Shown in pieces: positions 23,262 through 30,944 of a DNA stretch of 64,000 bases; position 1 is the first letter of the stretch, and the number at the start of each line of letters is the position of its first letter. Where the stretch lies: positions 744,001 to 808,000 of the forward strand of contig NZ_FXLN01000004.1 in assembly GCF_900176635.1 (NCBI RefSeq), written 5' to 3'. The position numbers and the translations under genes were made by a program. The stretch is from Clostridium merdae. GTDB lineage: Bacteria; Bacillota; Clostridia; Oscillospirales; Acutalibacteraceae. Under the pieces are notes generated by a model. That model searched no databases. It worked only from the letters and a program-made list of their open reading frames with translations, and was not told the DNA's origin.

Positions 23262-23654
23262 ATGGGAATTGGAAAGCGTATAAAAGAAGCGCGTGAAAAG
23301 CTTGGGCTTACGCAAAAAGAATTAGGGGATTTGCTAGGTGTGACAGGTTCTGCCGTAACTAACTATGAAAATGAAGTTAGTCATCCTAAGGAGCCGATTA
23401 TGTATAAAATGTTTGAAGCTCTTCAAGTAGATGCTAATTATTTGTTTCAAGACACTATGCCAGAAAATGAAAATTCCCCCGCCCCGGCAAATGCCGAAAC
23501 AGGGGAATTAGATAAACAAGAACAAACACTAATACAGAATTACCGTGCCTTAAATGATGAAGGCAAGGAAAAACTGTTAGATTACTCAGATGACTTAGTC
23601 TCGTCGAGTAAGTACACAAAAAATAATCAGTCTCAAGTTTCTCAGGAAGCATAA
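23262..23654 (+). CDS. CI-like phage repressor (XRE family)
   Basis: Start at 23262 with AAGGAG 7 bases upstream; the transcript leader is very short. The 130-residue protein has an N-terminal XRE helix-turn-helix (GIGKRIKEAREKLGLTQKEL, GDLLGVTGSAVTNYENEVSH), a linker with PAPANAETGELDKQEQ, and a short C-terminal helix LIQNYRALNDEGKEKLLDY of the type seen in many Firmicutes phage repressors. It lacks the LexA/S24 self-cleavage domain. It is divergent from the lytic operon across the operator. Confidence 0.9.
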   Translation: MGIGKRIKEAREKLGLTQKELGDLLGVTGSAVTNYENEVSHPKEPIMYKMFEALQVDANYLFQDTMPENENSPAPANAETGELDKQEQTLIQNYRALNDEGKEKLLDYSDDLVSSSKYTKNNQSQVSQEA

Positions 23655-23658
23655 ATAA

Positions 23659-23689
23659 CCCCACACACTACTGCAAATAGCGTGTGGGG
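23659..23689 (+). terminator. Hairpin after the repressor gene
   Basis: Arms CCCCACAC and GTGTGGGG (8 bases) with a 15-base loop lie just behind the repressor stop codon. No strong T run follows, so it may slow or stabilise rather than fully stop transcription into the lipoprotein gene. Confidence 0.5.
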
Positions 23690-23771
23690 CAAAATGGAAA
23701 GTTATTCACATCCGACTCTCCTTTATTAATTATACAGTATTGGTTAATATTGTAAATTTAGGAGGAGAACT

Positions 23772-24398
23772 ATGAAAAAATTATTAGCTTTATTCATTTG
23801 CGTCTTGCTGGGTGCTCAAATAACGGCTTGTTCCAGTAATTCAACGGGCACCCCATCAAAGGATTCTACCAGTTCTTTATCTTCCTCAGGGGAGAAAAGT
23901 ATTGACGTCAACAAAGGTGTATTCGATGTTTCTATCACATTTCCAGCTTCTATGTTTGCAGGATTAGATCTTGATGCTATAAAAAAGCAGGCTGGTGAAC
24001 AGGGTATAAAAAACGTAACACAGAATTCAGATGGTTCTATCACCTACAAAATGTCTAAATCTGAACATAACAAGCTTATGAAAGAAACCAAAGATACAAC
24101 TGTCAAAACTCTAAATGAATACAAAGATAGCAGCGAGTATGAATCTATAACTGACGTGAAATACAATGACGATTTCAGTCAAATTCAATTCACAGCAGAT
24201 AAAGAGAAATATGAAAATAGTATGGACGCTTTTGTAGCTTTAGGTGCGGGTTTACAAGGGATGTTTTATCAGATTCTTGACGGTAAGAAGTCAGATGAAA
24301 TTTCTGTAAAAGTAGATTTTATTGACTCTAAAACCGGGGATGTACTAAACAGCGCCACATATCCTGATGCTTTCGATACTTCATCTAGTTCTAAATAA
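23772..24398 (+). CDS. Prophage-encoded lipoprotein
   Basis: The 208-residue protein has a clear lipoprotein signal: MKKLLALFICVLLGAQITAC, with a Cys lipid site at residue 20. A Ser/Thr-rich linker follows, then a folded domain with GVFDVSITFPASMF, then YKMSKSEHNKLMKETKD and QIQFTADKEKYENSMDAF. It resembles small lipoproteins of Firmicutes that lack a named function. Located between repressor and integrase, it is likely expressed in the lysogen, where surface lipoproteins can block superinfection (inference). Confidence 0.75.
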   Translation: MKKLLALFICVLLGAQITACSSNSTGTPSKDSTSSLSSSGEKSIDVNKGVFDVSITFPASMFAGLDLDAIKKQAGEQGIKNVTQNSDGSITYKMSKSEHNKLMKETKDTTVKTLNEYKDSSEYESITDVKYNDDFSQIQFTADKEKYENSMDAFVALGAGLQGMFYQILDGKKSDEISVKVDFIDSKTGDVLNSATYPDAFDTSSSSK

Positions 24399-24493
24399 AT
24401 AAAAACCGCCCCACCCTGTTAGCGCAGGATAGAGCGGCCACTATCAACCAAGGGCTGACAGTATGATAAAATCACAGTTAAATTATACCTGTT

Positions 24494-24526
24494 TAGCCCT
24501 CAAAAATCAACAGGAGGGCTATTTTT
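24494..24526 (+). promoter_or_regulatory. Hairpin that buries the integrase ribosome site
   Basis: Arms TAGCCCTC (24494-24501) and GAGGGCTA (24514-24521) flank a 12-base loop and are followed by five T and then the integrase ATG. The 3' arm contains the integrase Shine-Dalgarno sequence GGAGGG. The structure is both an intrinsic terminator shape and a block of the ribosome site. Transcription reading in from the lipoprotein side could thus be stopped, or translation limited. Confidence 0.65.
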
Positions 24527-25594
24527 ATGCCAAAAAAAAGAGCAGATGGGCGGTATCGAAAAAGTGTAACTTTGCCCGATGGCTCAGTAAAATATGTATA
24601 TGCTGCTAGCGTGCCAGCTCTGAACGAAAAGGTGCGTGCTTTATTAAAAGAAGCAGATTCTGGAGTTTTAGTGGGTGATAATACGCTTGTTGGCGAATGG
24701 GCCGCAATATGGTTAAAAACCTATAAAATGAATCTGCGAGCGAACACAATAAAAAACTATTTGAACGCTTACAATAATCACATTGCTCCTGAAATTGCAG
24801 CTCTACCTTTAAAAGCAATTAGGCCTGTTCACATTCAGAGCGTTATGAATCAAGTTTCAGGCTTTTCCGAAGATTTGCAACGTAAAGTTCTAAATACGAT
24901 GAATCAGATATTTGAAACAGCTATTATGAACCGGCTAATTTCAACCAATCCCTGCAAAGGAATAAAGATTACAGCTCACAACATTGCCAAGAAAGTTAAA
25001 GCACTGTCTCCGGAGCAGCAGGAACATCTTCTTGACTCTGTGACAGATCCGCGGGCGAAAGTGTTCATTGCGTTGGGTTTGTTTTGTGGCCTGCGCAGAG
25101 AAGAATCTCTGGGGCTTATGTGGACAGATATACAAGACGGAAAGCTCACGGTAAATCGAGCGGTTACTTTCCTCAAAAATCAACAAGACCCGAATCATGA
25201 ATTAAAAAGCAAAGCTGCGCACCGTACTATCCCTGTTCCCCCTCCCCTTGAGGACATATTAAACGCGGCTTCAAAAGAAGGGTTATATGTAATCGTTCCT
25301 CCGATGGGTGGCGAAATGACTTTAATGTCCTATCGCAGAATGTGGGCGCATGTAACAAAGGCAGTTGACTTTGACATTCATAGCCATATGCTCCGCCACA
25401 CATATGCAACTTCCCTATATCGTGCAGGAATTGATTTGAAAACTGCGCAGTACCTTTTAGGGCATTCCAGTATTAAAATGACAGCCGAAATTTACACCCA
25501 CATACAAAAGGATAAGCTGGATGATGCGGCTTTAAAATTGAACGAAATATTTAGTGGAGGGTCAAAAAAGGGTCAATCTTCTAAAAAAGCTTGA
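24527..25594 (+). CDS. int: Tyrosine-type site-specific integrase
   Basis: The 355-residue recombinase has an N-terminal AP2-like arm-binding part (YRKSVTLPDGSVKYVYAASV), a SAM-like core-binding domain (ANTIKNYLNAYNNHIAPEI), and a catalytic domain with GLRREESLGLMW (first Arg), HMLRHTYATSLYRAG (His and Arg), LGHSSIKMTAEIYTHI (His and Tyr). All catalytic residues are present and the length is normal for phage integrases. It ends 28 bases before the attachment site in a tRNA-Thr, as in many Firmicutes phages. Confidence 0.97.
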   Translation: MPKKRADGRYRKSVTLPDGSVKYVYAASVPALNEKVRALLKEADSGVLVGDNTLVGEWAAIWLKTYKMNLRANTIKNYLNAYNNHIAPEIAALPLKAIRPVHIQSVMNQVSGFSEDLQRKVLNTMNQIFETAIMNRLISTNPCKGIKITAHNIAKKVKALSPEQQEHLLDSVTDPRAKVFIALGLFCGLRREESLGLMWTDIQDGKLTVNRAVTFLKNQQDPNHELKSKAAHRTIPVPPPLEDILNAASKEGLYVIVPPMGGEMTLMSYRRMWAHVTKAVDFDIHSHMLRHTYATSLYRAGIDLKTAQYLLGHSSIKMTAEIYTHIQKDKLDDAALKLNEIFSGGSKKGQSSKKA

Positions 25595-25622
25595 TTCTAT
25601 CAGCGTTAATGCGGGTTCAGTT

Positions 25623-25672
25623 CTTCCTTGGTAAGGACGAGGTCACGCGTTCGAATCGCGTTAGCAGCTCCA
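25623..25672 (+). other. Prophage attachment site: 3' half of tRNA-Thr (GGT)
   Basis: The sequence contains the anticodon loop TTGGTAA, GAGGTC variable region, a T arm ACGCG-TTCGAAT-CGCGT, acceptor strand TAGCAGC and a CCA end. Together these are the 3' half of tRNA-Thr(GGT). Upstream there is no D arm or 5' acceptor strand, and the anticodon stem has a T/C mismatch at its 5' side, so the tRNA is only a remnant. This is the phage-host junction left by integration into the tRNA. The complete tRNA should be restored at the other prophage end. Confidence 0.85.
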
Positions 25673-25676
25673 ATCG

Positions 25677-25708
25677 AACCGCTTAGTTTATAACTAAGCG
25701 GTTTTTTT
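25677..25708 (+). terminator. Terminator of the tRNA-Thr locus
   Basis: Arms AACCGCTTAG and CTAAGCGGTT with a 7-base loop and a long T run follow the CCA end directly. It is host DNA and would end the original tRNA transcript and now integrase transcription. Confidence 0.9.
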
Positions 25709-25742
25709 GTTATTTATATTCTTAATTTTGCATAGAATAAGA

Positions 25743-25784
25743 ATCCCTCGCTAAGAATTAAATTCTTTTAGCGGGGGATCTTTT
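25743..25784 (+). terminator. Second terminator behind the tRNA remnant
   Basis: A 12-base stem with one G-T pair (ATCCCTCGCTAA against TTAGCGGGGGAT) is followed by CTTTTT. No gene lies between the two terminators. The stretch 25785-25970 has no gene that I can support. Confidence 0.75.
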
Positions 25785-25970
25785 TCATACACTTTTTTAA
25801 TAAGATTGATTACTCCAAAATATATCATCGCCCACTTCCATGCCAATTTTACCTTTTGTGCCACATAACCATTGCAGATAACTTCTATTTAAAGATCAAG
25901 TCATTAAGTTTTGTTATATAGATTGACAAATAAAACCAAAATGGTAAAATATTGGCAAGAGGCGATAAAT

Positions 25971-26483
25971 ATGGAACTAAAATATAGCTACGATGAGCGT
26001 GATTACCTTGAATTTTGCTTGCTTGTGGCTAAGCAAGAGAATAAAAAGACGCTACTTATAGCAGCTTCACTTCTTGCTGCGCTTTTTATCATGATTTTAG
26101 TCTCCACTCATTCGCCTATAAAGATTGCTGTAATTTATGGATTTATTTTTATTATTGTAATATTTATCAATTCCAAATTAGAAAATTACATTATTACAAA
26201 GCAAGCGGAAGCAAAAATTAATAGGCTCGGACATAATTTTTTCATAACTGATAAAACTCTATGTTTGTCCGACTCAGAGATTATTTCAACATCCAGCATT
26301 TCAGTTTCTAAAATCAGTTTCAAAAATATTGCTTACATCCATAAAGATGCTAAATTTGCACACATTGAGATAACAGGCGGCAGTGAAATATTCATTCCTT
26401 TAAGCACCCCCGAATTAACCGAATTCTTAAATGTGCTAAATGATAAATGCCATAAGGATACGCAAAAAGCAGGAGAGGAGTAA
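25971..26483 (+). CDS. YcxB-like membrane protein
   Basis: Start at 25971 behind an AAGAGGC site; the longer frame has no ribosome site. The 170-residue protein begins MELKYSYDERDYLEFCLLVA. Two membrane segments lie at about residues 30-45 (TLLIAASLLAALFIMILVS) and 52-70 (IAVIYGFIFIIVIFI), followed by a cytoplasmic domain of the YcxB type (FKNIAYIHKDAKFAHIEITG). The function of the family is unknown. It is the first host gene after the prophage. Confidence 0.65.
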   Translation: MELKYSYDERDYLEFCLLVAKQENKKTLLIAASLLAALFIMILVSTHSPIKIAVIYGFIFIIVIFINSKLENYIITKQAEAKINRLGHNFFITDKTLCLSDSEIISTSSISVSKISFKNIAYIHKDAKFAHIEITGGSEIFIPLSTPELTEFLNVLNDKCHKDTQKAGEE

Positions 26484-26502
26484 CATCTCTCCTGCTTTTA
26501 TT
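26466..26502 (+). terminator. Terminator overlapping the YcxB-like stop codon
   Basis: Arms AAAGCAGGAGAG and CTCTCCTGCTTT of 12 bases with a 9-base loop that contains the stop codon, followed by T-rich sequence. The stretch 26503-26639 shows no gene. Confidence 0.85.
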
Positions 26503-26639
26503 ATTGTTACGTTGATACAATAGAGTTCCCTGCAAGGTCAAGCAAAAGATTAACTATAATTGCAGATTCTGCAACCGCACAACTATTTGCAACGAGGACT
26601 TTTTTATCCTCTGATTGAATATTCTAATATTTTATTTGA

Positions 26640-27863
26640 TTAAAAAAATCCCACCGGGTGAATCGTGTGGTCACGCTTTGGGTCAAACCCCGATAATTGT
26701 GGGTCTTGCAGCAATACAGCGGGATGTACTGCATTTGTGCCAAAGCGTTTTTTTAGGTCATCCATGGCAATATCTAATTGTTCCATTCGCAGTTGCTCTT
26801 TTCCTGCTCCAAATAAATCCAATTGCAAAGGTGCAGAGTCACTAACTAAATCTGAAATGCTAATCCCAAGGCTGCGAATGGGCTGTTGCCAATGGTAATG
26901 CTTTAAAAACAGCTCCATCCCCTCTTGAGCGATTTCTGCCGTGCTGTTGGTATAGTGGTTCATTGTGTGCTGGCGTACAAAGCTTTCCAGCTGATTGTCT
27001 CGCACACTTATGCTGATGGTTCTTCCTTTATAGCCATGCTCACGCAAACGGCGAGCTACGCTGTCCGCTAAAACATACATAATAATCTTTACGTCCTCAT
27101 TATCTACAAGGTCGCGAGGGGTTGTGGTACTGTTGCCAATACTTTTTACCTCTTCATGGTCAACATAGCGGGCTACGGGTGTGTTGTCAAAACCATTTGC
27201 AAAGGCATACAGTACACTTCCCCATTTGCCAAACCAACCTTTGAGCGTTTTTTCCGGTGTTATGGCTAGGTCGCCTATAGTATGCTTGCAGTAAGATTGC
27301 AGCTTTCTCTGCGTGGCTCTGCCAACATACAATAAATCCCCTACCGGAAGCGGCCAGACAATCTCTTTAAAATTCTCACGGTTAATTTCTGTAACGGCAT
27401 TTGGCTTTTTATAATCTGACCCCAGCTTTGCAAAGATTTTATTATAAGAAACGCCAATGCTTACGGTGATTCCAAGCTCCTTTTGAATTCGCCCACGAAT
27501 TCCTTCTGCAAGCTGCACCCCATTTACTCCCTGAGCGGTTACATCAAGCCAGCACTCATCCAAGCCGAATGGCTCAACCTGATTGCTGTAATCCAAATAA
27601 ATCTGGTGGCAAAGCCTTGAATAGCGCTTATACAGTTCAAACCGCGGTGGAACAATTACTAAATCGGGACACTTCTGTTGTGCCTGCCATAAAGCTTCTC
27701 CGGTTTTAATGCCATATTTTTTCGCCTGTTCGTTTTTGGCTAGAATAATTCCGTGGCGCTGTTCCACATCGCCGCCAACCGCCACCGGTTTTTCCCGAAT
27801 TTCTGGCCGATGTAAGCACTCAACACTGGCATAAAAGCTATTACAATCGGAATGTAATATCAT
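26640..27863 (-). CDS. dinB: DNA polymerase IV (Y-family, translesion)
   Basis: Start at 27863: the longer frame would begin upstream of the promoter -10 box. The 407-residue protein begins MILHSDCNSFYASVECLHRP, with the catalytic Asp, and has LDECWLDVTAQG with the Asp-Glu pair, SIGVSYNKIFAKLGSDYKKP, and a little-finger domain ending KRDHTIHPVGF. It lacks a classic C-terminal beta-clamp peptide I can be sure of, though QLDLFG at about residue 355 fits a QLxLF clamp site. It copies damaged DNA with errors. Two LexA-like boxes precede it, so it is SOS controlled. Confidence 0.93.
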   Translation of the reverse strand: MILHSDCNSFYASVECLHRPEIREKPVAVGGDVEQRHGIILAKNEQAKKYGIKTGEALWQAQQKCPDLVIVPPRFELYKRYSRLCHQIYLDYSNQVEPFGLDECWLDVTAQGVNGVQLAEGIRGRIQKELGITVSIGVSYNKIFAKLGSDYKKPNAVTEINRENFKEIVWPLPVGDLLYVGRATQRKLQSYCKHTIGDLAITPEKTLKGWFGKWGSVLYAFANGFDNTPVARYVDHEEVKSIGNSTTTPRDLVDNEDVKIIMYVLADSVARRLREHGYKGRTISISVRDNQLESFVRQHTMNHYTNSTAEIAQEGMELFLKHYHWQQPIRSLGISISDLVSDSAPLQLDLFGAGKEQLRMEQLDIAMDDLKKRFGTNAVHPAVLLQDPQLSGFDPKRDHTIHPVGFF

Positions 27864-27884
27864 TCGTTCCAAAAGCCCACCACC

Positions 27885-27934
27885 AAACACATGTTCTTTC
27901 CAATTATTATAGAACATATGTTTTAAAATTTCAA
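27885..27934 (-). promoter_or_regulatory. SOS promoter of dinB with two LexA boxes
   Basis: On the minus strand: -35 TTGAAA (complement of 27929-27934), 17-base spacer, -10 TATAAT (complement of 27906-27911). The spacer holds the near-palindrome AAACATATGTTC (27912-27923), and a second box GAACATGTGTTT (27885-27896) lies just downstream. Both fit the Gram-positive LexA consensus GAAC-N4-GTTC with one change. LexA would cover the promoter and start site. Confidence 0.85.
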
Positions 27935-27986
27935 GAGGAAATAATAACTTGATTTATCCATTACTTAGAAATCAAAGCATCTACAA

Positions 27987-28025
27987 CCCTACATTAAAAC
28001 ACCAGACTTTTATTTATGGTACAAT
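27987..28025 (+). promoter_or_regulatory. merR promoter with operator-like repeat
   Basis: A 25-base segment (27987-28011) beginning CCCTACA and containing AACACCAGA recurs at 28792-28816 with 21 of 25 positions equal. Downstream is a good -10 box TACAAT (28020-28025). A weak -35 TTAAAA (27994-27999) gives a 20-base spacer, the long spacing typical of MerR-regulated promoters. Probably the regulator binds both copies, controlling its own gene and the ABC exporter. Confidence 0.5.
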
Positions 28026-28042
28026 AGCGATGGGGTGAGCAA

Positions 28043-28804
28043 ATGAAAATTTATAAAACGTCTGAAATCGCACGGAGTATTGGAATCCACCCGAATACAG
28101 TACGCCTGTATGAGGAGCTGAATTTAATTACCAAACCTGAACGGAGAGCAAATGGATACCGCGTGTATACCGAGCTGCACTTAGAGCAATTCCGCTTTGC
28201 GAGAATGGCATTAAAAGTGGAGGTATTGCAAAACGGGATTCGAAAACAAGCGGTTCAGCTAATAAAAATAGTTGCGACACAAAATTATGACCAAGCGATC
28301 TCCCTCACAAAACAATTGATTCAACTACTGAAAAGCGAGCAAAAAAATGCAGAGGAAGCCATTGCAATAACCCAAGCAATACTAAAAGCAGATTTGCCAG
28401 ATAACGCTCCCCTGCTATTAACAAGGAAGAAAACTGCCGAACTCCTTCAAATATCAATCGACACATTAAGAAACTGGGAAATGAACGGCCTGCTGACCGT
28501 AAAACGCAGGCAAAATGGCTACCGTGTTTACACCGAAACTGATATTCAGCGCTTAAAAATGATACGCTCCTTGCGCTGTGCAAACTATTCTCTTGCCTCT
28601 ATTTTGCGTATGCTCAACGCCTTATCGAGTGATTCCAAAGTAGATATAAGAGATATTATTAACACCCCAAAAGAAAATGAAGACATTGTTTCGGCCTGCG
28701 ATAAGCTGTTAACCTCGTTACAACACGCTGAAAATAATGCAGAAGAAATGCTGGCTCATATTTACCGTATGAAAAAACAGTTTCCATCAAGCCCTACACT
28801 TTAA
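28043..28804 (+). CDS. MerR-family regulator with two DNA-binding domains
   Basis: The 253-residue protein has one MerR winged helix at residues 1-70 (YKTSEIARSIGIHPNTVRLY, NGYRVYTELHLEQFRFARMA) and a second at about 130-195 (TRKKTAELLQISIDTLRNWE, NGYRVYTETDIQRLKMIRSL). Each is followed by a helical segment. Classic MerR proteins have only one such domain. No clear effector-binding domain follows. It directly precedes an ABC exporter, so it probably senses a compound that the exporter removes. Confidence 0.85.
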   Translation: MKIYKTSEIARSIGIHPNTVRLYEELNLITKPERRANGYRVYTELHLEQFRFARMALKVEVLQNGIRKQAVQLIKIVATQNYDQAISLTKQLIQLLKSEQKNAEEAIAITQAILKADLPDNAPLLLTRKKTAELLQISIDTLRNWEMNGLLTVKRRQNGYRVYTETDIQRLKMIRSLRCANYSLASILRMLNALSSDSKVDIRDIINTPKENEDIVSACDKLLTSLQHAENNAEEMLAHIYRMKKQFPSSPTL

Positions 28805-28826
28805 CACCAGAGTTTTCTCTGGTGTT
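28792..28826 (+). promoter_or_regulatory. Second operator-like repeat and hairpin before the ABC genes
   Basis: The second copy of the repeat (28792-28816) covers the end of the merR gene. It overlaps a hairpin with 10-base arms AACACCAGAG and CTCTGGTGTT (28803-28826) followed by a T-rich stretch. The element may serve as terminator of merR and as binding site for the regulator at the ABC promoter. Confidence 0.5.
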
Positions 28827-28864
28827 ATTCTTATTTTAATAAGAATACAGGAGGGTATTAACAC

Positions 28865-29599
28865 ATGGAAACTGTTATTGAGGTTCAAAACCTAAACAAA
28901 TCCTTTGAACACATTCATGCCGTTAAAAATGTGAATATTTCCATTAGGCAAGGTGAAGTGTTTGGCTTGCTTGGTGCTAACGGTTCCGGCAAAAGCACAA
29001 CCATAGAATGTATATTGGGAACTAAAAAATCAGATACGGGAAGTATCTCGATTTTAGGCATGAGCCCACAACAAGACCGTAAAAAGCTTTTTGAAAAAGT
29101 GGGAGTACAATTTCAAGAAGCCAATTACCCAGAAAAAATTCGGGTTGCGGAGTTATGCGAGGTTACGGCAACGCTCTACAAAAAGGCGCTGGATTATAAA
29201 CCACTGCTAAAAGAATTTGGTCTATGGGAGAAACAAAAAAGCTATGTAAGTGAGCTTTCCGGTGGACTAAAGCAGCGTTTATTCATAACCCTTGCGTTAA
29301 TACCGGATCCGGAGGTCGTATTTTTAGACGAATTAACCACCGGGCTAGATGCAAGAGCCAGACGCGATGTATGGAAAAGCTTATCACAGCTAAAAGAAAG
29401 AGGAATGACTATCTTATTAACCTCTCATTTTATGGATGAGATAGAAGCCCTTTGCGATAGAATTATGATTTTAAAGCACGGTGAAACCATCTTTTACGGT
29501 ACGGTACAGCAGGCGATGCAAGAAAGCGCCTGCGAAAAATTGGAAGATGCGTATTTATGGTATACAGACGAGGAGGAAATAAGAATTGAAAGCATTTAA
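28865..29599 (+). CDS. ABC exporter ATP-binding protein
   Basis: The 244-residue ATPase has Walker A GLLGANGSGKSTTIECIL (about residues 36-53), a Q loop VQFQEANYPEKI, signature LSGGLKQRLFI, Walker B PEVVFLDELTTGLDARAR and an H loop TILLTSHFMDEIEAL. It is a CcmA/ABC-2-type exporter subunit. The GGAGGG ribosome site is strong. The next gene, the permease, starts 14 bases inside its end. With the MerR regulator it likely forms a drug- or peptide-export unit. Confidence 0.95.
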   Translation: METVIEVQNLNKSFEHIHAVKNVNISIRQGEVFGLLGANGSGKSTTIECILGTKKSDTGSISILGMSPQQDRKKLFEKVGVQFQEANYPEKIRVAELCEVTATLYKKALDYKPLLKEFGLWEKQKSYVSELSGGLKQRLFITLALIPDPEVVFLDELTTGLDARARRDVWKSLSQLKERGMTILLTSHFMDEIEALCDRIMILKHGETIFYGTVQQAMQESACEKLEDAYLWYTDEEEIRIESI

Positions 29600-30329
29600 A
29601 ACTATTTTTATAACAGAGTGCAAGCTTTCTCTGCGAGGAATCGACATGTTTATATTCGCTATTTGTATGCCGGTAGTTGTTATTCTTCTTTTAGGAGCAC
29701 TATTCGGCAGCAAGCCGGCGTTCGATGGTGCCCCATATAGTTTTTTAGAGCAATCCTTTGGCGCGGTAGCTACCATTGCTATTTGCGCAGGGGGCGTGAT
29801 GGGGCTGCCCCTTGTCATCTCTGACTACCGCAGTAAGAAAATACTAAAAAGGTACCAAACAACCCCAACGAGCCCGGCACTATTATTGGCCGTGCAGGTC
29901 GTTATTTACGCTCTTTATTCCTTTGCCTCTCTCGTACTCATCTATATTGCCGGTGCACTGTTTTTCGGTTATCAACTTCGAGGCTCTTGGCTGCAATTCT
30001 TTGGTGCTTATCTGCTTGTGATGCTATCTATTTTCAGCATTGGTCTTCTCGTAGGAGGGCTCGCACCCAATACAAAGGTTGCCGGTGTTGCGGCTAGTCT
30101 TCTCTATTTTCCCATGCTACTATTTTCAGGTGCAACCTTACCCTACGAGGTTATGCCGCCAGCCCTGCAAAAAGCGGCAGATTTATTGCCCCTCACACAG
30201 GGAATTAAGCTTTTAAAATCTTCTTCACTTGGGTTGGCGACCGAATCGATTCTCTTTCACACCATTATAATGCTTTGTTTGGCAGTGATTTGTACGGGCA
30301 TCTCCATTCGATTCTTCCGGTGGGAATAG
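29586..30329 (+). CDS. ABC-2 type exporter permease
   Basis: This 247-residue protein has six predicted membrane segments (for example IFAICMPVVVILLLGALF, LLAVQVVIYALYSFASLVL, FFGAYLLVMLSIFSIGLLVG, VAGVAASLLYFPMLLFSG and a last near 225-245). The segment LFSGATLPYEVMPPALQKAA is typical of ABC-2 permeases. It pairs with the ATPase upstream and overlaps it by 14 bases. Confidence 0.92.
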   Translation: MKAFKTIFITECKLSLRGIDMFIFAICMPVVVILLLGALFGSKPAFDGAPYSFLEQSFGAVATIAICAGGVMGLPLVISDYRSKKILKRYQTTPTSPALLLAVQVVIYALYSFASLVLIYIAGALFFGYQLRGSWLQFFGAYLLVMLSIFSIGLLVGGLAPNTKVAGVAASLLYFPMLLFSGATLPYEVMPPALQKAADLLPLTQGIKLLKSSSLGLATESILFHTIIMLCLAVICTGISIRFFRWE

Positions 30330-30348
30330 ATAATTACTCACAATTACA

Positions 30349-30386
30349 AAAAGACAAGGGTGCTTATTTAGGCACCCTTGTCTTTT
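30349..30386. terminator. Bidirectional terminator between ABC and microcompartment operons
   Basis: Arms AAAAGACAAGGGTGC and GCACCCTTGTCTTTT (15 bases) with a short loop and flanking A and T runs. It lies between the plus-strand permease and the minus-strand pduT gene and would stop both transcripts. Confidence 0.92.
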
Positions 30387-30399
30387 ACTTAAAATGAAT

Positions 30400-30939
30400 T
30401 TATAGCAAGGTTTGAAGTATCTTTTCGGAGGGTCTGGCAATCACCGTAGTGGAGAGAAGTAGCTCCGTTTCTGCAATTGCCGCTGCAACCGCAGTTTTTA
30501 CAGCCTCTACATCTCCCGTAAAAAGCACGACCCCCTTTCCACCAATGGCATACCCGATTTTCACTTCGATTAGAGTAATATTGGCAGCTTTCGCGGCAAT
30601 ATCTGCCGCACAAATACCAGAAGTTACAGAGTAAAACTCCATTACCCCAATCGCTTTTAACGAATTTACTGGGTTTGTCAAGCCGATTGCCGGAATTAAT
30701 TGGGAGTGTATATTGGGAATCAGCAGGCTATCCACATAATACTCCCCCGCAGCCTGCTTGCCCCTTTTCATAGAGGTCTCAACGTCGCTTGTACTGCCGC
30801 CAATAATCACAATATATTTGCCGGGGCAAACGGTGGAGGCCTTCACTAACTGCGCGTTACTCACTTTGAGCATTTGATCGCTAACATCGATTCCGCGTGC
30901 AATACTGGAAAGCTCAATTACACCAACTGCTTCTCTCAT
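30400..30939 (-). CDS. pduT: PduT-like tandem BMC-T shell protein with Fe-S cysteine
   Basis: This 179-residue protein has two BMC domains (residues 1-90: REAVGVIELSSIARGIDVSD; 95-175: LKAIGVMEFYSVTSGICAAD). Trimers of PduT carry one [4Fe-4S] cluster in the central pore, bound by one Cys from each subunit. Cys38 in VCPGKYIVIIGG here lies at the equivalent place. The cluster is believed to move electrons across the shell, with PduS as partner. It is the last gene of the operon, 5 bases after pduS. Confidence 0.9.
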   Translation of the reverse strand: MREAVGVIELSSIARGIDVSDQMLKVSNAQLVKASTVCPGKYIVIIGGSTSDVETSMKRGKQAAGEYYVDSLLIPNIHSQLIPAIGLTNPVNSLKAIGVMEFYSVTSGICAADIAAKAANITLIEVKIGYAIGGKGVVLFTGDVEAVKTAVAAAIAETELLLSTTVIARPSEKILQTLL

Positions 30940-30944
30940 TGTTC

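Larger units (their letters stand above)
1..25672. mobile_element. Temperate siphophage prophage (left end outside window)
   Basis: A continuous phage genome runs from the window start to the tRNA-Thr fragment at 25623-25672. It has packaging, portal, capsid and tail-joining genes, a late activator, replication and recombination genes, a repressor switch and an integrase, in normal phage order. Head and tail genes run leftward and the integrase runs rightward to the attachment site. Tail tape-measure, fibre, holin and lysin genes are not seen and must lie to the left. Reading frames of the structural genes are intact, so the element may be functional, but this cannot be proven from a partial copy. 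Confidence 0.93.

Noticed and set aside
25585..25672. A complete tRNA gene after the integrase
   Set aside because: Only the anticodon loop to CCA end is present; the D arm and 5' acceptor strand are missing, so it is an attachment remnant, not a functional tRNA.
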